Shown here: positions 25,206 through 35,166 of the stretch, piece after piece
Layout of the letters: every line of letters starts with the position of its first letter
Numbering within the stretch: position 1 is the stretch's first letter
Origin: Pseudoalteromonas luteoviolacea
Lineage (GTDB): Bacteria; Pseudomonadota; Gammaproteobacteria; Enterobacterales; Alteromonadaceae
Reading direction: 5' to 3'
Assembly: GCF_001750165.1 (NCBI RefSeq)
Contig: NZ_CP015412.1
Coordinates: 186,001-250,000 of the forward strand
DNA length: 64,000 nucleotides
Notes under the pieces: model-generated
What the model was told of the DNA's origin: nothing
The model's database searches: none
What the model saw: the letters and a program-made list of their open reading frames with translations, nothing else
Position numbers and translations under genes: made by a program

Positions 25206-26534
25206 ATGCCTAACTCAACTTTTTCTTTTCTCGCGAGCGAGTCTTCGCAAACAACTCAGACATCTCAGCTTCCTCCATGGAAAGTACTCATCGTCGATGA
25301 TGAGCCCGAGATACATGATGTGACCATTATGGCCTTATCAAAGTTTACCTATGATGGCAGAGAACTATCTTTTTTGCATGCTTACTCTAAAGCTGATGCA
25401 ATAAAGCACATTCAGTCAGAGCCTGAGGTTTGTGTTGTTCTTCTTGATGTGATTATGGAGACAGACAACGCTGGCCTTGAATGTGTGCGCCAAATTAGGC
25501 AAGAGCTAAGTAATCATGATGTGCGAATTATATTACGAACAGGGCAGCCCAGCACCATTCCAGAGCATGAAGTGATGCTTAAATATGATATTAATGATTA
25601 CAAAAATAAAGTAGACCTGACAAAATCTCGTTTATATATCACGATGACAAGCGCTTTGCGGGCTTTTCGAGATATCAAAAAGCAATCAAAATTAGCGAGT
25701 GAATTAAAGGAATTGAATGAAACTCTTGAAGCAAAGGTTGAGCAACGAACTGCAGAGTTAGTCGCCTCTAATCACTCTCTTAGAGAAGCAAAAGATAAGA
25801 TTATTAGGCAGCAGGCTACATTGTTACAATCTGAAAAAATGGCATCTGTTGGTTATTTAGCTGCGGGTATGGCCCATGAAATAAATAACCCGCTCGGCGC
25901 TTTGAAATGTAACTTTGCTGTTTTGAAGGATTATATTGACACTTTACAGGAAAAAGTAGGGGGCCTTAGGGAACATCAACTAGAAAGTGATTTTAATGAC
26001 ATCGGTGAATTGTTAGAAGACAATGCCATCGATTTAAATAGAATTGAGCGCATAGTAGCAGCATTGTCTATTTTCAATGGAGTATCTGATGAGCAGCCCA
26101 GGGGGCATGATTTACAGGAGATGCTCACGACGTTTTGTAGCGATAAAGCTGAGCATGGTATCTATGAGAGCTCACATGCTCAAAGCGCGCAGATTACATG
26201 CTGCAGAGAGCAACTTTTGCGTGCTTTTGAAGTTTTATACATTAACGCAAAAGAGTCGGGTTCGGACATAAATGAAATAAAAGTAACAACAAACAAAAGC
26301 GCAGGGTTTGTGCATATTGTGTTCGAAGATAAAGGGTGTGGAATCGAAGAAAATAAATTGCCGCGCATATTTGACCCCTTTTTCACTACTAAGCCGGTTG
26401 GCTCTAATGTAGGTTTGGGCCTGACCATCGCTTTAATGATGGTTAAAAACCAAGGTGGTGAGATTATTGCTGCATCAACGCTCAATATCGGCAGCCGGTT
26501 TGAAATTCAACTCCCTCACACTGAACTTGCTTAA
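25206..26534 (+). CDS. Receiver-histidine kinase protein (soluble)
   Basis: The product has no membrane helix. ATG 25206 gives 442 residues; a TTG at 25197 in the same frame is also possible and neither has a strong ribosome-binding site. An N-terminal receiver (KVLIVDDEPEIHD, phospho-Asp81 in LLDVIMETD) is followed by a long coiled-coil linker (about 155-205), HisKA (AAGMAHEINNPLGAL, phospho-His224) and HATPase (DKGCGIEENKLPRIFDPFFTTK, GLGLTIALMMVKNQGG). Having the receiver ahead of the kinase suggests it takes phosphate from another kinase and relays or modulates output. No regulator lies next to it; the next gene is another hybrid kinase, possibly a partner. Confidence 0.85.
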   Translation: MPNSTFSFLASESSQTTQTSQLPPWKVLIVDDEPEIHDVTIMALSKFTYDGRELSFLHAYSKADAIKHIQSEPEVCVVLLDVIMETDNAGLECVRQIRQELSNHDVRIILRTGQPSTIPEHEVMLKYDINDYKNKVDLTKSRLYITMTSALRAFRDIKKQSKLASELKELNETLEAKVEQRTAELVASNHSLREAKDKIIRQQATLLQSEKMASVGYLAAGMAHEINNPLGALKCNFAVLKDYIDTLQEKVGGLREHQLESDFNDIGELLEDNAIDLNRIERIVAALSIFNGVSDEQPRGHDLQEMLTTFCSDKAEHGIYESSHAQSAQITCCREQLLRAFEVLYINAKESGSDINEIKVTTNKSAGFVHIVFEDKGCGIEENKLPRIFDPFFTTKPVGSNVGLGLTIALMMVKNQGGEIIAASTLNIGSRFEIQLPHTELA

Positions 26535-26653
26535 TCGTTTGTTTGCGTTTTGTGGACTGGGCAACACTTACGTATTTCAAATAGCAAAAATTATCTCCTA
26601 TAGTTATCACAGGCTATGTAAGAATTTAAGACTGATACGCATACGGAGCTGCT

Positions 26654-29104
26654 ATGTCTCGAACTAAGTGTGCAAATTTAGAGCGTGATCTTGAAAGGTT
26701 AAGGTCTGAACTTGAGCAGGTAACCTTTGAGCGAGATAAGTACAAAAAACTATTCGATGTGTCTGGTGATGCCCTTTCTATAATAGACGTGCAATCTGGA
26801 CAATTTGTTGAGTGTAATACAGCCGCGATTGAAATGCATGGGATCGATAGTAAGGAGGCATTTTTGCAACTTAACCCAGCAGACATCTCGCCAAAATATC
26901 AACCGTGTGGCCAATCATCTGAACAATTAGCTGAGCATTATATGGAAAAAACGCAGAAAGAGGGGGCTCAATTATTTCAGTGGACTCATTGCCGCCCCGA
27001 TAGCTCGACTTTTCCTTGCTTAGTGTCTCTCACCTCTGTGCAATTTCATAATGAGAAACTTATTTTAGCGATTGGAAGGGATATTACGGAAATTGTGCAT
27101 GCTCAACAGAAGCTTGATGAAGCCCACTCTGATATTAAGCATTATAAGAAAGCATATCAAAGAGAAAAAGAAAAGTTTGAGCACTTCGTTAATTTGGCAC
27201 CAGTAGGCATTGCCATTAATTTTATGAAGGATGGCAGCTTTGATTACGTGAATCAGGAGTTTAGTAACATTACAGGTCACTCTATCGAAGAATTTAATCA
27301 AATGGACTATTGGCAATTGACTCCGCAAAAATATGAACAGCAAGAGTATCAACAGCTTGAAGACTTAAAAATGAAAGGGCGATATGGCCCTTATGCAAAG
27401 GAGTATATTCATAAATCCGGAAAAGTATTTCCTGTCTTATTATCCGGTATCAAAATTACAGATAACGATGGAGAAGATTTTATTTGGTCTGTGGTTCAAG
27501 ACACAACACGCCAAAAGGAGGTTGAGGCACAACTCCAGAAAGCAATAGATGAAGCGGATTCTTTTGCTATTAGGATGCAACTTGCCAATGACTCTGCGGA
27601 GATTGGAGTTTGGGAGTGGGATTTAATTTCCAACGAGCTTATTTGGGACGATTGGATGTTCAGGTTATACGGCGTAACACCGGGACAGTTTTCAGGTGTG
27701 TATGAAGCTTGGGAAAATAGTGTACACCCTGATGATCTCGAATTTGCGCGTTCTAAATTGGCTGCAGCTGTCCGGGGAGAAGGTGTGTACGAGCCTGAAT
27801 TTAGAGTTGTGCACCCTAATGGAGATATCCGGACTATGAAAGCCAGTGCTGAGATAATTAAGGATAAATCGGGCCAACCGATTAAAGTGATTGGTGTGAA
27901 TTACGATGTCACAGATAAGGTTGCGGTTATTGAAAATCTAGCAGCGGCCAAGCTGGCTGCAGAGAATTCAGTAAAAGCTAAAAGTGACTTTTTGGCAAAT
28001 ATGAGTCATGAAATCCGTACACCGATGAATGCCATTCTGGGGGGTCTTCAGTTACTGCAAAGCGCGAAGTTAGGTTCAGATTATAGAAAGACGCTTTCTA
28101 ACGCCTCATTTTCTGCTCAAAGCTTGCTGACAATTATCAATGATATTCTGGATTACTCAAAAATAGAGTCAAACAAACTTGAGTTGGAGAGTGCTCCCAT
28201 ATCATTTGTGGATATTTTGGAGTCAGTTAAATACGATTTGGATGCGTTGATCAGTAAGAAGGGGATTGAGTTCTTCATCATTATTGATGAACACTTTGAA
28301 GACAAGTGGCTGGGAGACCTAGTTAGAGTCAAACAGATACTTCTTAATCTAGCCTCAAATGCTGTAAAGTTTACGGAGAATGGATCTGTAAAAATTCAAT
28401 TATCTGAAACTGTGTTCGGAGAAAAAGCTGCTGCCTTAGTAAAAATTTGTGACACTGGCATTGGTATGAGCTCGGAAGTTCAAAGTTGTATTTTTGATCG
28501 TTTTGCACAAGCTGACACTTCAACAACCAGAAAGTATGGTGGTACAGGGCTTGGCATGTCGATTACAGCCAGTTTAGTTAGGCTTATGCATGGGAGCATT
28601 GAATTAACAAGTGAGCAAGGAAAAGGCACAAGTATTTGCGTTATACTACCAATTGAAAAAAATACTCAAGCTTCGAATTCAACCCCTAAGAAATCATTAT
28701 CCCCCCCAGACTTAGTTGGAAAGAGGGTACTTATCGCAGAAGATAACAAAATAAATCAAATGCTTGTTGAAATGATGCTAAAAGATACCCAAGCTGAATT
28801 AGTTTTGGTCGAAAATGGATTATTGGCGGTTGAGGCTTGTCGATGTAATCATTTTGATTTGGTTTTAATGGACATTCATATGCCTGAAATGGATGGCATG
28901 GAAGCACAGCAATTAATAAACGCGCAGCAGCCAAACTTACCAGTAATTGCTCTTACCGCTAATGTTATGCCTAAAGATGTACGGCGGTATTTGTCTCAAG
29001 GGTTTGTTTCATATATAGGTAAACCTATAGATATGCGGGAATTGTTCGGCGTTTTAAAAACGTTTTTCTCGACTCCTGAAGGAAATAAAAAATGGGGCAG
29101 TTAA
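26654..29104 (+). CDS. Soluble hybrid histidine kinase with three PAS domains
   Basis: ATG 26654 is preceded by GGAG. The 816-residue protein opens with a short coiled coil (about 5-30), then PAS domains at roughly 30-150 (DALSIIDVQSGQFVECN), 180-290 (PVGIAINFMKDGSFDYVN) and 305-425 (a PAS-3 type, IGVWEWDLISNELIWDDW with VHPDD). HisKA (NMSHEIRTPMNAI, phospho-His452), HATPase (DTGIGMS, GGTGLGMSI) and a receiver (LIAEDNKINQ, phospho-Asp740, GKPID) follow. No membrane helices are seen, so it senses a cytosolic cue. It follows the receiver-kinase gene by 119 bases and is convergent with rlmF, one base away. Confidence 0.9.
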   Translation: MSRTKCANLERDLERLRSELEQVTFERDKYKKLFDVSGDALSIIDVQSGQFVECNTAAIEMHGIDSKEAFLQLNPADISPKYQPCGQSSEQLAEHYMEKTQKEGAQLFQWTHCRPDSSTFPCLVSLTSVQFHNEKLILAIGRDITEIVHAQQKLDEAHSDIKHYKKAYQREKEKFEHFVNLAPVGIAINFMKDGSFDYVNQEFSNITGHSIEEFNQMDYWQLTPQKYEQQEYQQLEDLKMKGRYGPYAKEYIHKSGKVFPVLLSGIKITDNDGEDFIWSVVQDTTRQKEVEAQLQKAIDEADSFAIRMQLANDSAEIGVWEWDLISNELIWDDWMFRLYGVTPGQFSGVYEAWENSVHPDDLEFARSKLAAAVRGEGVYEPEFRVVHPNGDIRTMKASAEIIKDKSGQPIKVIGVNYDVTDKVAVIENLAAAKLAAENSVKAKSDFLANMSHEIRTPMNAILGGLQLLQSAKLGSDYRKTLSNASFSAQSLLTIINDILDYSKIESNKLELESAPISFVDILESVKYDLDALISKKGIEFFIIIDEHFEDKWLGDLVRVKQILLNLASNAVKFTENGSVKIQLSETVFGEKAAALVKICDTGIGMSSEVQSCIFDRFAQADTSTTRKYGGTGLGMSITASLVRLMHGSIELTSEQGKGTSICVILPIEKNTQASNSTPKKSLSPPDLVGKRVLIAEDNKINQMLVEMMLKDTQAELVLVENGLLAVEACRCNHFDLVLMDIHMPEMDGMEAQQLINAQQPNLPVIALTANVMPKDVRRYLSQGFVSYIGKPIDMRELFGVLKTFFSTPEGNKKWGS

Positions 29105-29971
29105 TTAAAACTGCCATGCAATAAAGCGGCTTTGCTTGTTTCCCTGGAGCATTTTGACGATTTTATGGTCCTTGACGTTGTGTTGTTTCAAGCATTTTGT
29201 TAACGCAGGTAAATTATCTTTTTTAGATACCAAGCTCGTGAACCAGCCTACTTGGTGACCAAATTGTTTACTCTCTTTTATCATATTCGTTATGAATGAG
29301 AGCTCACCCCCTTTACACCAAAGCTCAGGGGCATGGCCGCCAAAATTGAGTTGATTGGCTGTTTTATTTATACCTAAGTTTTTCCATTTCCTTTGAGTGC
29401 CTTGCTGCGCTTCTTGTTCACTTGCGTGAAATGGGGGGTTACACATTGTAATATCGAAATAGCTTTCTTTGGTGATGACGTTTTCGAATATCGTATTGCT
29501 ATCGGCTTGATGCTTTACTTTTACTGGGAGCTTATTTGCCTTGGCGATATTATCAGCGACTTTCACTGCTACAGGGTTGATATCGCTACCAACAAATTGC
29601 CATTTATATTCTGCATTGCCAAGTATAGGGTAAATCAGGTTTGCACCGGTTCCTATATCTAGGCACTTCACTTTCTTTCCTGTAGGCACGATACCGTCAT
29701 TGTCGTCTGCGAGTAAGTCAGCTAATGCATGGATGTAATCTGCTCTTCCTGGGATCGGCGGGCACAAAAACTGTTGTGGCAAATCCCAAAATTTGACGCC
29801 ATAGTGTTTAAATAATAAGGCTTTATTTAGTAACAGCACGGCATGAGCGTCAGAGAAGTCAATGGTACTGTGATTGTTTGGTTTTTTGATTATGAACTTC
29901 GCTAGCTCCGGAATGGCCTTTGATAGTTCAGTCAGATCATAGCCGTTAGCGTGTTTATTTCTAGGATGCAT
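29105..29971 (-). CDS. rlmF: 23S rRNA (adenine-1618-N6)-methyltransferase
   Basis: The 288-residue protein begins with HPRNKHANGYDL, the family's N-terminal signature, and has the SAM fold motif CLDIGTGANLIYP and the catalytic NPPF motif (MCNPPFHAS) of N6-adenine methyltransferases. RlmF (YbiN) modifies A1618 of 23S rRNA. Length is close to E. coli RlmF (308). Its stop is immediately next to the stop of the convergent hybrid kinase gene, with no spacer. The plus-strand gene after it starts close by on the other strand, so the promoter must lie within about 120 bases. Confidence 0.92.
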   Translation of the reverse strand: MHPRNKHANGYDLTELSKAIPELAKFIIKKPNNHSTIDFSDAHAVLLLNKALLFKHYGVKFWDLPQQFLCPPIPGRADYIHALADLLADDNDGIVPTGKKVKCLDIGTGANLIYPILGNAEYKWQFVGSDINPVAVKVADNIAKANKLPVKVKHQADSNTIFENVITKESYFDITMCNPPFHASEQEAQQGTQRKWKNLGINKTANQLNFGGHAPELWCKGGELSFITNMIKESKQFGHQVGWFTSLVSKKDNLPALTKCLKQHNVKDHKIVKMLQGNKQSRFIAWQF

Positions 29972-30093
29972 GGTTGAAAATGTTATTTCACAAAATTACT
30001 ACGTGCAATTATACCTTACTTTCAATGCCTCCACTAATGGGTTTACTTTTAAATACACTAACTGGTACGATGAGTAAAAATTTTGGATATATC

Positions 30094-31005
30094 ATGATAA
30101 AACAAGAATCAATACGAGTACCTTTATCACATAGTAGCGCGTCATTACATCTTAGATATATTCACACTCCAGGCAAACACGGACCAATCGTTTTATGTCT
30201 TCATGGCGCAATTGAAAATGGTAAAATTTTCTACACTCACTCAAATAAAGGCTTGGCGCCATATTTAGCAGAGCAAGGGTATAGATGCTTTGTTTTGGAT
30301 TTACGTGGCCGAGGCGAAAGTGATCCTGCAATAAGTAAAGGTCATGACTATGGACAGACAGAGTCTATTTTAGAGGATGTGCCGACAGCATTAGACTTTA
30401 TTTCTGAGCAATTGGGGCAAAGGCCAGAATATTGGGTTGCTCATTCTTGGGGTGGGGTAATTATGAATAGTGTGTTTGCCCGCTTTCCGTCTGAAATTGA
30501 GTACGTGCGAGCATGTGCCTATTTTGGCTCTAAACGCAGTTTATATAACAATCACCCAGAGAAGTTACTAAAGGCCAATATAATGTGGTATTGGCTGGCG
30601 TACTATTATACAAAAAAACATGGTTTTTTACCTGCAAAAAAACTGCGCTGGGGGTCGGATAGTGAGACTGCAAAGTCACATAGACAAAGTGCGCAGTGGG
30701 CTAAAATAAGCCCTTGGGTCGACAGTGATGATGCCTTTGATTATGCCAAAGCATTAGATAAAGTCGCTTTACCGCCTACACTGCATATTGCTGGTGTTAA
30801 TGATAAAGCACTGGCTCAGCCTATCGACATTAAAATGTTTATGAAAGAGTCTGGTATTGGCATTCAAGAACTTAATATTTATGGTAAAAAATATGGCCAT
30901 AAACATAATTATGGCCATATCGACATGTTAACCCACCCTAGTGCTATCAACGACCAGTTTAAAGATGTGCTTAATTGGTTTGATAACTATAAGGGGGATG
31001 GTTAG
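30094..31005 (+). CDS. Alpha/beta-hydrolase fold protein
   Basis: The 303-residue product has the fold's oxyanion HG (LCLHGAIENGK), the nucleophile elbow AHSWGG with Ser118, a DLRGRGESDP block, an acid in the GVNDKALA stretch and the catalytic His in YGHIDML near the C-terminus. The start is uncertain: ATG 30094 begins where homologous folds begin, while in-frame ATGs at 30070 and 29974 would add unrelated-looking residues. The substrate cannot be told; it is not a lipase with an obvious signal peptide. It is convergent with the sulfotransferase gene, 10 bases away. Confidence 0.75.
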   Translation: MIKQESIRVPLSHSSASLHLRYIHTPGKHGPIVLCLHGAIENGKIFYTHSNKGLAPYLAEQGYRCFVLDLRGRGESDPAISKGHDYGQTESILEDVPTALDFISEQLGQRPEYWVAHSWGGVIMNSVFARFPSEIEYVRACAYFGSKRSLYNNHPEKLLKANIMWYWLAYYYTKKHGFLPAKKLRWGSDSETAKSHRQSAQWAKISPWVDSDDAFDYAKALDKVALPPTLHIAGVNDKALAQPIDIKMFMKESGIGIQELNIYGKKYGHKHNYGHIDMLTHPSAINDQFKDVLNWFDNYKGDG

Positions 31006-31015
31006 CCTTTTACTT

Positions 31016-32455
31016 TTATGTTGGTTTGCCCAATTCTTTTTCAATTTGAGCTTCAAAAGTTTGCCAGCGGCTCAAAGAGCGAGTGTGTATAGGTTGTCTT
31101 ACTTGGGTTTTACTTAAAGTTGACACCTTGGCTCGGCTTTTATAAAACTCCATACATTCTGGCTCATACTTCAAGTAGATAAAGTTGAGTATTTTTTGAA
31201 TGGTTCTCTCTGGCTCTTCAATTAATTTTTCATAGCTCACTTGATAAATATTTCTTTTAATTTGAGATGAAAAGTGATCCATGACTTGTTTCTCAATATC
31301 TGCATACAGCGCAAATTCTGTCAGTGAGCAGAAATAAGGCTCGTTTTCGGCAAAATGATTACTATACACAGACCATGCATTAGCTTTAAACTCGCGAGTT
31401 AAACGTATTATTCTGGCGTTTGGAAATAGTTTGTATATTAGGCCTATGTTTTGAAAGTTGGAGGGTAATTTATTAATCACGGCTTCCTCTTGCACGCGAT
31501 GTTTTTTTATCTCATCCACGTATACGCTGCGGCAATAGTCCAACATTGATGTTGAGGGATCATAGATGCAATCAGGGAAATTCCGCTCCATACGCATTTC
31601 AAGGTAAGGTACGATTTTATCACTCAGTACGATACTTTCGCCGATTGTGCCAATTTGAGAGTGTTGAGTGAGGATCTGCTCTAACAGGGTGGAACCGGTT
31701 CTTGGCAACCCGACAATGAAAACGGGTGTAAAGGTGGATTTGACTTTATCTATTGGTTTTGAAAAGAAATCGTCATTACATGTATCGAGCAAACGACTGA
31801 AAAAAGGCAACATATCAGCGGTTCTAAATGTACATTGAGTGAGCTGCAATTCGTTGGCTTTTTTATAATACTCGAATGCTTCTTTGTTCTCGCCAAGTGC
31901 TTGATGGGCTGTTGCATAGGCATGGTATGCAACAATATGAAATTTGGGATGTTCGAATTTATTTTCAAATTCGTTAAGACGCTCGATTAAACGTGGAATT
32001 TCATCGGGGCGTACAAGTTGCATGAGTTCGAAAATCATGAAGACCGACACGCCAGAAGCAGGACAGTCTAGTCCTTTTTTAAACACTTGATATGCATTAT
32101 CTATAAACCCATGGTCTAAGTAGAATTGTCCAAGGTGATAGTGGATTTGAGCATTATGTCGCGCCACGCTAAGCGCGTATTCAAGCACTGTTTTGGCATC
32201 TACTGGGGATCCGACTGCGATAAAAGCATCAGCCAACGCGTAGAGCGGGTCGAGCATTTTAGGTAGGTGTTCACATGCTCTTTTAAGGTAATATATGGCG
32301 TTATCATATTGCTCTAAACGCATACATATGCGGCCTAGTCCGAATAGGGCTTTGCCATTTTTGGGGTTCTGTTTAAGCACTTGCTTAAACATAAATTCAG
32401 CTTCTCTAAGCCTATTTTCTAACAGTAATTCAGTTGCACGGTCTAAAAGTAACAT
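31016..32455 (-). CDS. TPR-domain sulfotransferase
   Basis: The 479-residue protein has N-terminal TPR helices (about residues 1-205; NGKALFGLGRICMRLEQYDNAIYYLKRA is the clearest, seen here in part) and a C-terminal sulfotransferase domain. The PAPS-binding loop PRTGST is at 251-256 (TPVFIVGLPRTGSTLLEQIL), and RLTREFKANAWSVYSNHF fits the 3'-phosphate-binding segment. It transfers sulfate from PAPS to an unknown acceptor, perhaps a peptide, glycan or metabolite bound by the TPR part. It lies downstream of a TonB receptor on the same strand, with a terminator between. It has no signal peptide, so it is cytosolic. Confidence 0.82.
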   Translation of the reverse strand: MLLLDRATELLLENRLREAEFMFKQVLKQNPKNGKALFGLGRICMRLEQYDNAIYYLKRACEHLPKMLDPLYALADAFIAVGSPVDAKTVLEYALSVARHNAQIHYHLGQFYLDHGFIDNAYQVFKKGLDCPASGVSVFMIFELMQLVRPDEIPRLIERLNEFENKFEHPKFHIVAYHAYATAHQALGENKEAFEYYKKANELQLTQCTFRTADMLPFFSRLLDTCNDDFFSKPIDKVKSTFTPVFIVGLPRTGSTLLEQILTQHSQIGTIGESIVLSDKIVPYLEMRMERNFPDCIYDPSTSMLDYCRSVYVDEIKKHRVQEEAVINKLPSNFQNIGLIYKLFPNARIIRLTREFKANAWSVYSNHFAENEPYFCSLTEFALYADIEKQVMDHFSSQIKRNIYQVSYEKLIEEPERTIQKILNFIYLKYEPECMEFYKSRAKVSTLSKTQVRQPIHTRSLSRWQTFEAQIEKELGKPT

Positions 32456-32481
32456 GTTCTTAAGCTGTTTATTTTAATGAT

Positions 32482-32522
32482 AAAAATAAAAAGAGGAAAT
32501 AGCCATCGCTAATTCCTCTTTT
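32482..32522 (-). terminator. Terminator after the second TonB receptor gene
   Basis: AAAAGAGGAA pairs with TTCCTCTTTT and an inner AGC/GCT extends the stem around the loop. On the minus strand the stem is followed by TTTTTATTTTT, as expected for the receptor gene that ends at 32545. Confidence 0.85.
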
Positions 32523-32544
32523 GCTTCTGGGTTACAGATAAAGT

Positions 32545-35166
32545 TTAGAACGTATAAGTTGCTTTGACATAGTAGAAGCCGCCATTAATACCAAATGGAG
32601 AGGTTTCATAGTAGATACCCCCCCATGTGTTTGAAGGCGTAAGTTCATTGTTGCCCTCTTCAAGAAAGTCAATGACTTTCTCTGCATCTTGGTCAAAGAT
32701 GTTATTTGCACCTACCGTTAAACTGATGTTCTCTGTCGCGTAATACGTTAACTCGGCATCGAACGTGAAGTTCGGATCTGCCATAATTGCCGTGGCATCA
32801 TAGTCAACGTGAACACCCTGGTATTCACCAAAGTAGTTGTAGCGAATAAAGCCAGAGAAATCTTCCCATTGTTGTGTCCAAGTGTAAGTAGCACGATGCT
32901 GTGGTAAGTCATTCTCTAGGCGTTTAACCTTGAAAGCACCTGTAATGTCAGAAAACTTATCTACTTCAGTTTCATTCCAGTTATACGCCATGCTGAAGGT
33001 CGCAAAGCCACCTAACAGATCCATGGAGTAGTTAGCAACAACATCCACACCTTGCGTAGTAGTATCAAAGTCATTGGTAAAGAAAGATACCTGCGCAATG
33101 CTGTCCACATTTGGCACGCCGTCAGCTTTCAATGCTTCTTTTTGAGCTGGTGTTAAGTTAATTTTTTCAGATTGGCTAAGTCTGTCTTCAACTTGGATGT
33201 TGTAATAGTCGATGGTTAAGAACAAGTCGCCTGTCTGATATACAAAACCCAATGTGTAACTTTCTGACTCTTCAGGTTGTAGCTCTGTACCACCGAGAAT
33301 TTCCGACACCGGGTTTGTTGGTGGAAGAAGCGCTGAATCAACTAGAACACCGCTACTTAGGTTGGTTTGAACATTACTAACATTTGCTTGGCCAACTGTA
33401 GGTGCACGGAAGCCTGTGCTAACAGAGCCACGAACCGATAAATCATCAGTTAGTTGATATTGACCCATAATTTTGAAGTTGGTCGTCGAGCCAAATGAAT
33501 CATAATCCTCAAATCTAAGTGCCCACCCCATTAAAAAGTCATCTGTGAATGGCGTTTCAATATCAACATATGCAGCATAGTTACGTCGCGAAAATTCGCC
33601 AGCGGCAGAAGGCTGGAAGCCTGGGAAACCATTAGAACCAATACCGAAGTTTTGTTGTGTAAGAGGACCTGCAATGAAAGATGCTTCATCTCCGGCAATA
33701 ACTTCAAAGGTTTCTTCATGCCATTCAAGGCCAGCTGCGACATTTACTTCATAAGCCAGGTCAAAGTCGAAGCCTTTTGATACATCTAAATTAAAGTTTT
33801 TCTCTAACTGAATATATTTACCTGGGCTAAACTCCATCGGCGTTTCAGCACCCAGTGAAGCATTCACCGTATTGGTGATGAAGTAACGAGATTCATTTCG
33901 TCCTACAGAGCCGCTCACATCGTAGAAGCCACCTTCCATAAAGCCTTCAGTAAACTCACCTTTCGTTCCGATAGTCAGTGATGTATCTGTGATGTTACCA
34001 CCAAAATTAGGAGTAAAGCCGCCTGGCAAAATTTCATTAAATGCAAAACAATTTCTGCCTAGTTCTGTGTCAGCTGCAATTTGCTGGTATGCGACGATGT
34101 TTGAAACATTTGGTATGCGTTTTTCATCCGCACCTATGAGGTTTACAATTGGGCACTCAATACCTGTTCCAACGCCATCTAAATCAGCAACAAGCAGAGT
34201 ATTACCGCCATCACCAGAGTAGACTTGCGGACGTGTTTGAGGGTTACGATAATAGAAGCCGCCTTTCACATCACGCTCGGAATAGTTACCAAACATATAA
34301 AATTCTGAGCTATTACTAAGCTCTAGTCCTACGTTACCAAAGAGTGTGATGTCGTCTTTGATTTCTGGCGCTCCCCAAATCTGCGCTGGATCTCTCACAC
34401 CTTCTACGTTTGCATCAATATAAGCTTGTGCATCTGGTCTTTGTACGCTTCGACTTGTTGCATCAGCTTCTTTATATTGAAAGCTTAAGTTTGCAAAGCC
34501 TTGATCAGTGAAAGGCAGTCCGATGTTACCTTCAAATGTTGTTGTATCACCATCACCTTCATAATACTCGCCCTGTTTTACGGAAAAGCTTCCGCCCTCA
34601 GAGGCATCTTTTAAAACAAAGTTTATTACGCCGGCAATGGCGTCTGAACCATATTGTGCTGCAGCACCATCACGAAGTACTTCGACTTGTTTGAGTGCAA
34701 CGCTTGGGATTACCGAAATATCTGGACCCTGTGCACCATCATTAATCCCGCCGCCTAAAAAAGCGATAACAGATGAGCGATGTCGACGTTTACCGTTAAG
34801 TAAAATTAAAGTTGAGTCTGCAGGAAGTCCTCGAAGATTAGCTGGGCGCACTAAACTTGCCGCGTCACTAATTGGGTTCGCATGAACATTGAGTGATGGC
34901 ACTGAACCTTTAAGCAGTTCGAGCATGTCATCACCACCAGCTTTACTTAATTCATCACCGCCAATGATATCAATCGGAACTGGTGATTCACCAATTGATC
35001 TGGGTGCTGCTCTTGAGCCGACAACAGCAATTTTTTCTATGTCTTTATTGGCGCCTTCTTCTCTAGCATCTGCTTGAGCGGCAAATGCCAGAAGAGCTGT
35101 AGTTGCTGCAGTCGTAGAAATAGCATACTGAATTGCTTTTCTTAGTTTGCATCTCTGTAGTTTCAT
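32545..35166 (-). CDS. TonB-dependent outer-membrane receptor (ligand unknown)
   Basis: The 873-residue protein has a signal peptide (to about residue 34, ...AAQADA), a TonB-box-like IEKIAVVGSR, a plug with PANLRGLPADSTLILLNGKRRH and VEVLRDGAAAQYGSDAIAGVINFVLK, and a large barrel ending in Val-Lys-Ala-Thr-Tyr-Thr-Phe. GGGGA lies upstream of ATG 35166. Receptors with this plug are common in marine Alteromonadales and take up varied substrates, not only iron chelates. A TPR-sulfotransferase lies downstream on the same strand. A 12-bp palindrome AAATTGCAATTT at 35202-35213 lies just before the gene. Ligand cannot be assigned. Confidence 0.85.
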   Translation of the reverse strand: MKLQRCKLRKAIQYAISTTAATTALLAFAAQADAREEGANKDIEKIAVVGSRAAPRSIGESPVPIDIIGGDELSKAGGDDMLELLKGSVPSLNVHANPISDAASLVRPANLRGLPADSTLILLNGKRRHRSSVIAFLGGGINDGAQGPDISVIPSVALKQVEVLRDGAAAQYGSDAIAGVINFVLKDASEGGSFSVKQGEYYEGDGDTTTFEGNIGLPFTDQGFANLSFQYKEADATSRSVQRPDAQAYIDANVEGVRDPAQIWGAPEIKDDITLFGNVGLELSNSSEFYMFGNYSERDVKGGFYYRNPQTRPQVYSGDGGNTLLVADLDGVGTGIECPIVNLIGADEKRIPNVSNIVAYQQIAADTELGRNCFAFNEILPGGFTPNFGGNITDTSLTIGTKGEFTEGFMEGGFYDVSGSVGRNESRYFITNTVNASLGAETPMEFSPGKYIQLEKNFNLDVSKGFDFDLAYEVNVAAGLEWHEETFEVIAGDEASFIAGPLTQQNFGIGSNGFPGFQPSAAGEFSRRNYAAYVDIETPFTDDFLMGWALRFEDYDSFGSTTNFKIMGQYQLTDDLSVRGSVSTGFRAPTVGQANVSNVQTNLSSGVLVDSALLPPTNPVSEILGGTELQPEESESYTLGFVYQTGDLFLTIDYYNIQVEDRLSQSEKINLTPAQKEALKADGVPNVDSIAQVSFFTNDFDTTTQGVDVVANYSMDLLGGFATFSMAYNWNETEVDKFSDITGAFKVKRLENDLPQHRATYTWTQQWEDFSGFIRYNYFGEYQGVHVDYDATAIMADPNFTFDAELTYYATENISLTVGANNIFDQDAEKVIDFLEEGNNELTPSNTWGGIYYETSPFGINGGFYYVKATYTF

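Noticed and set aside
29096..29115. Inverted repeat GGCAGTT / AACTGCC over the stops of the hybrid kinase and rlmF
   Set aside because: Only 7 bp, inside coding ends and with no T-run; it follows largely from the two stop contexts.
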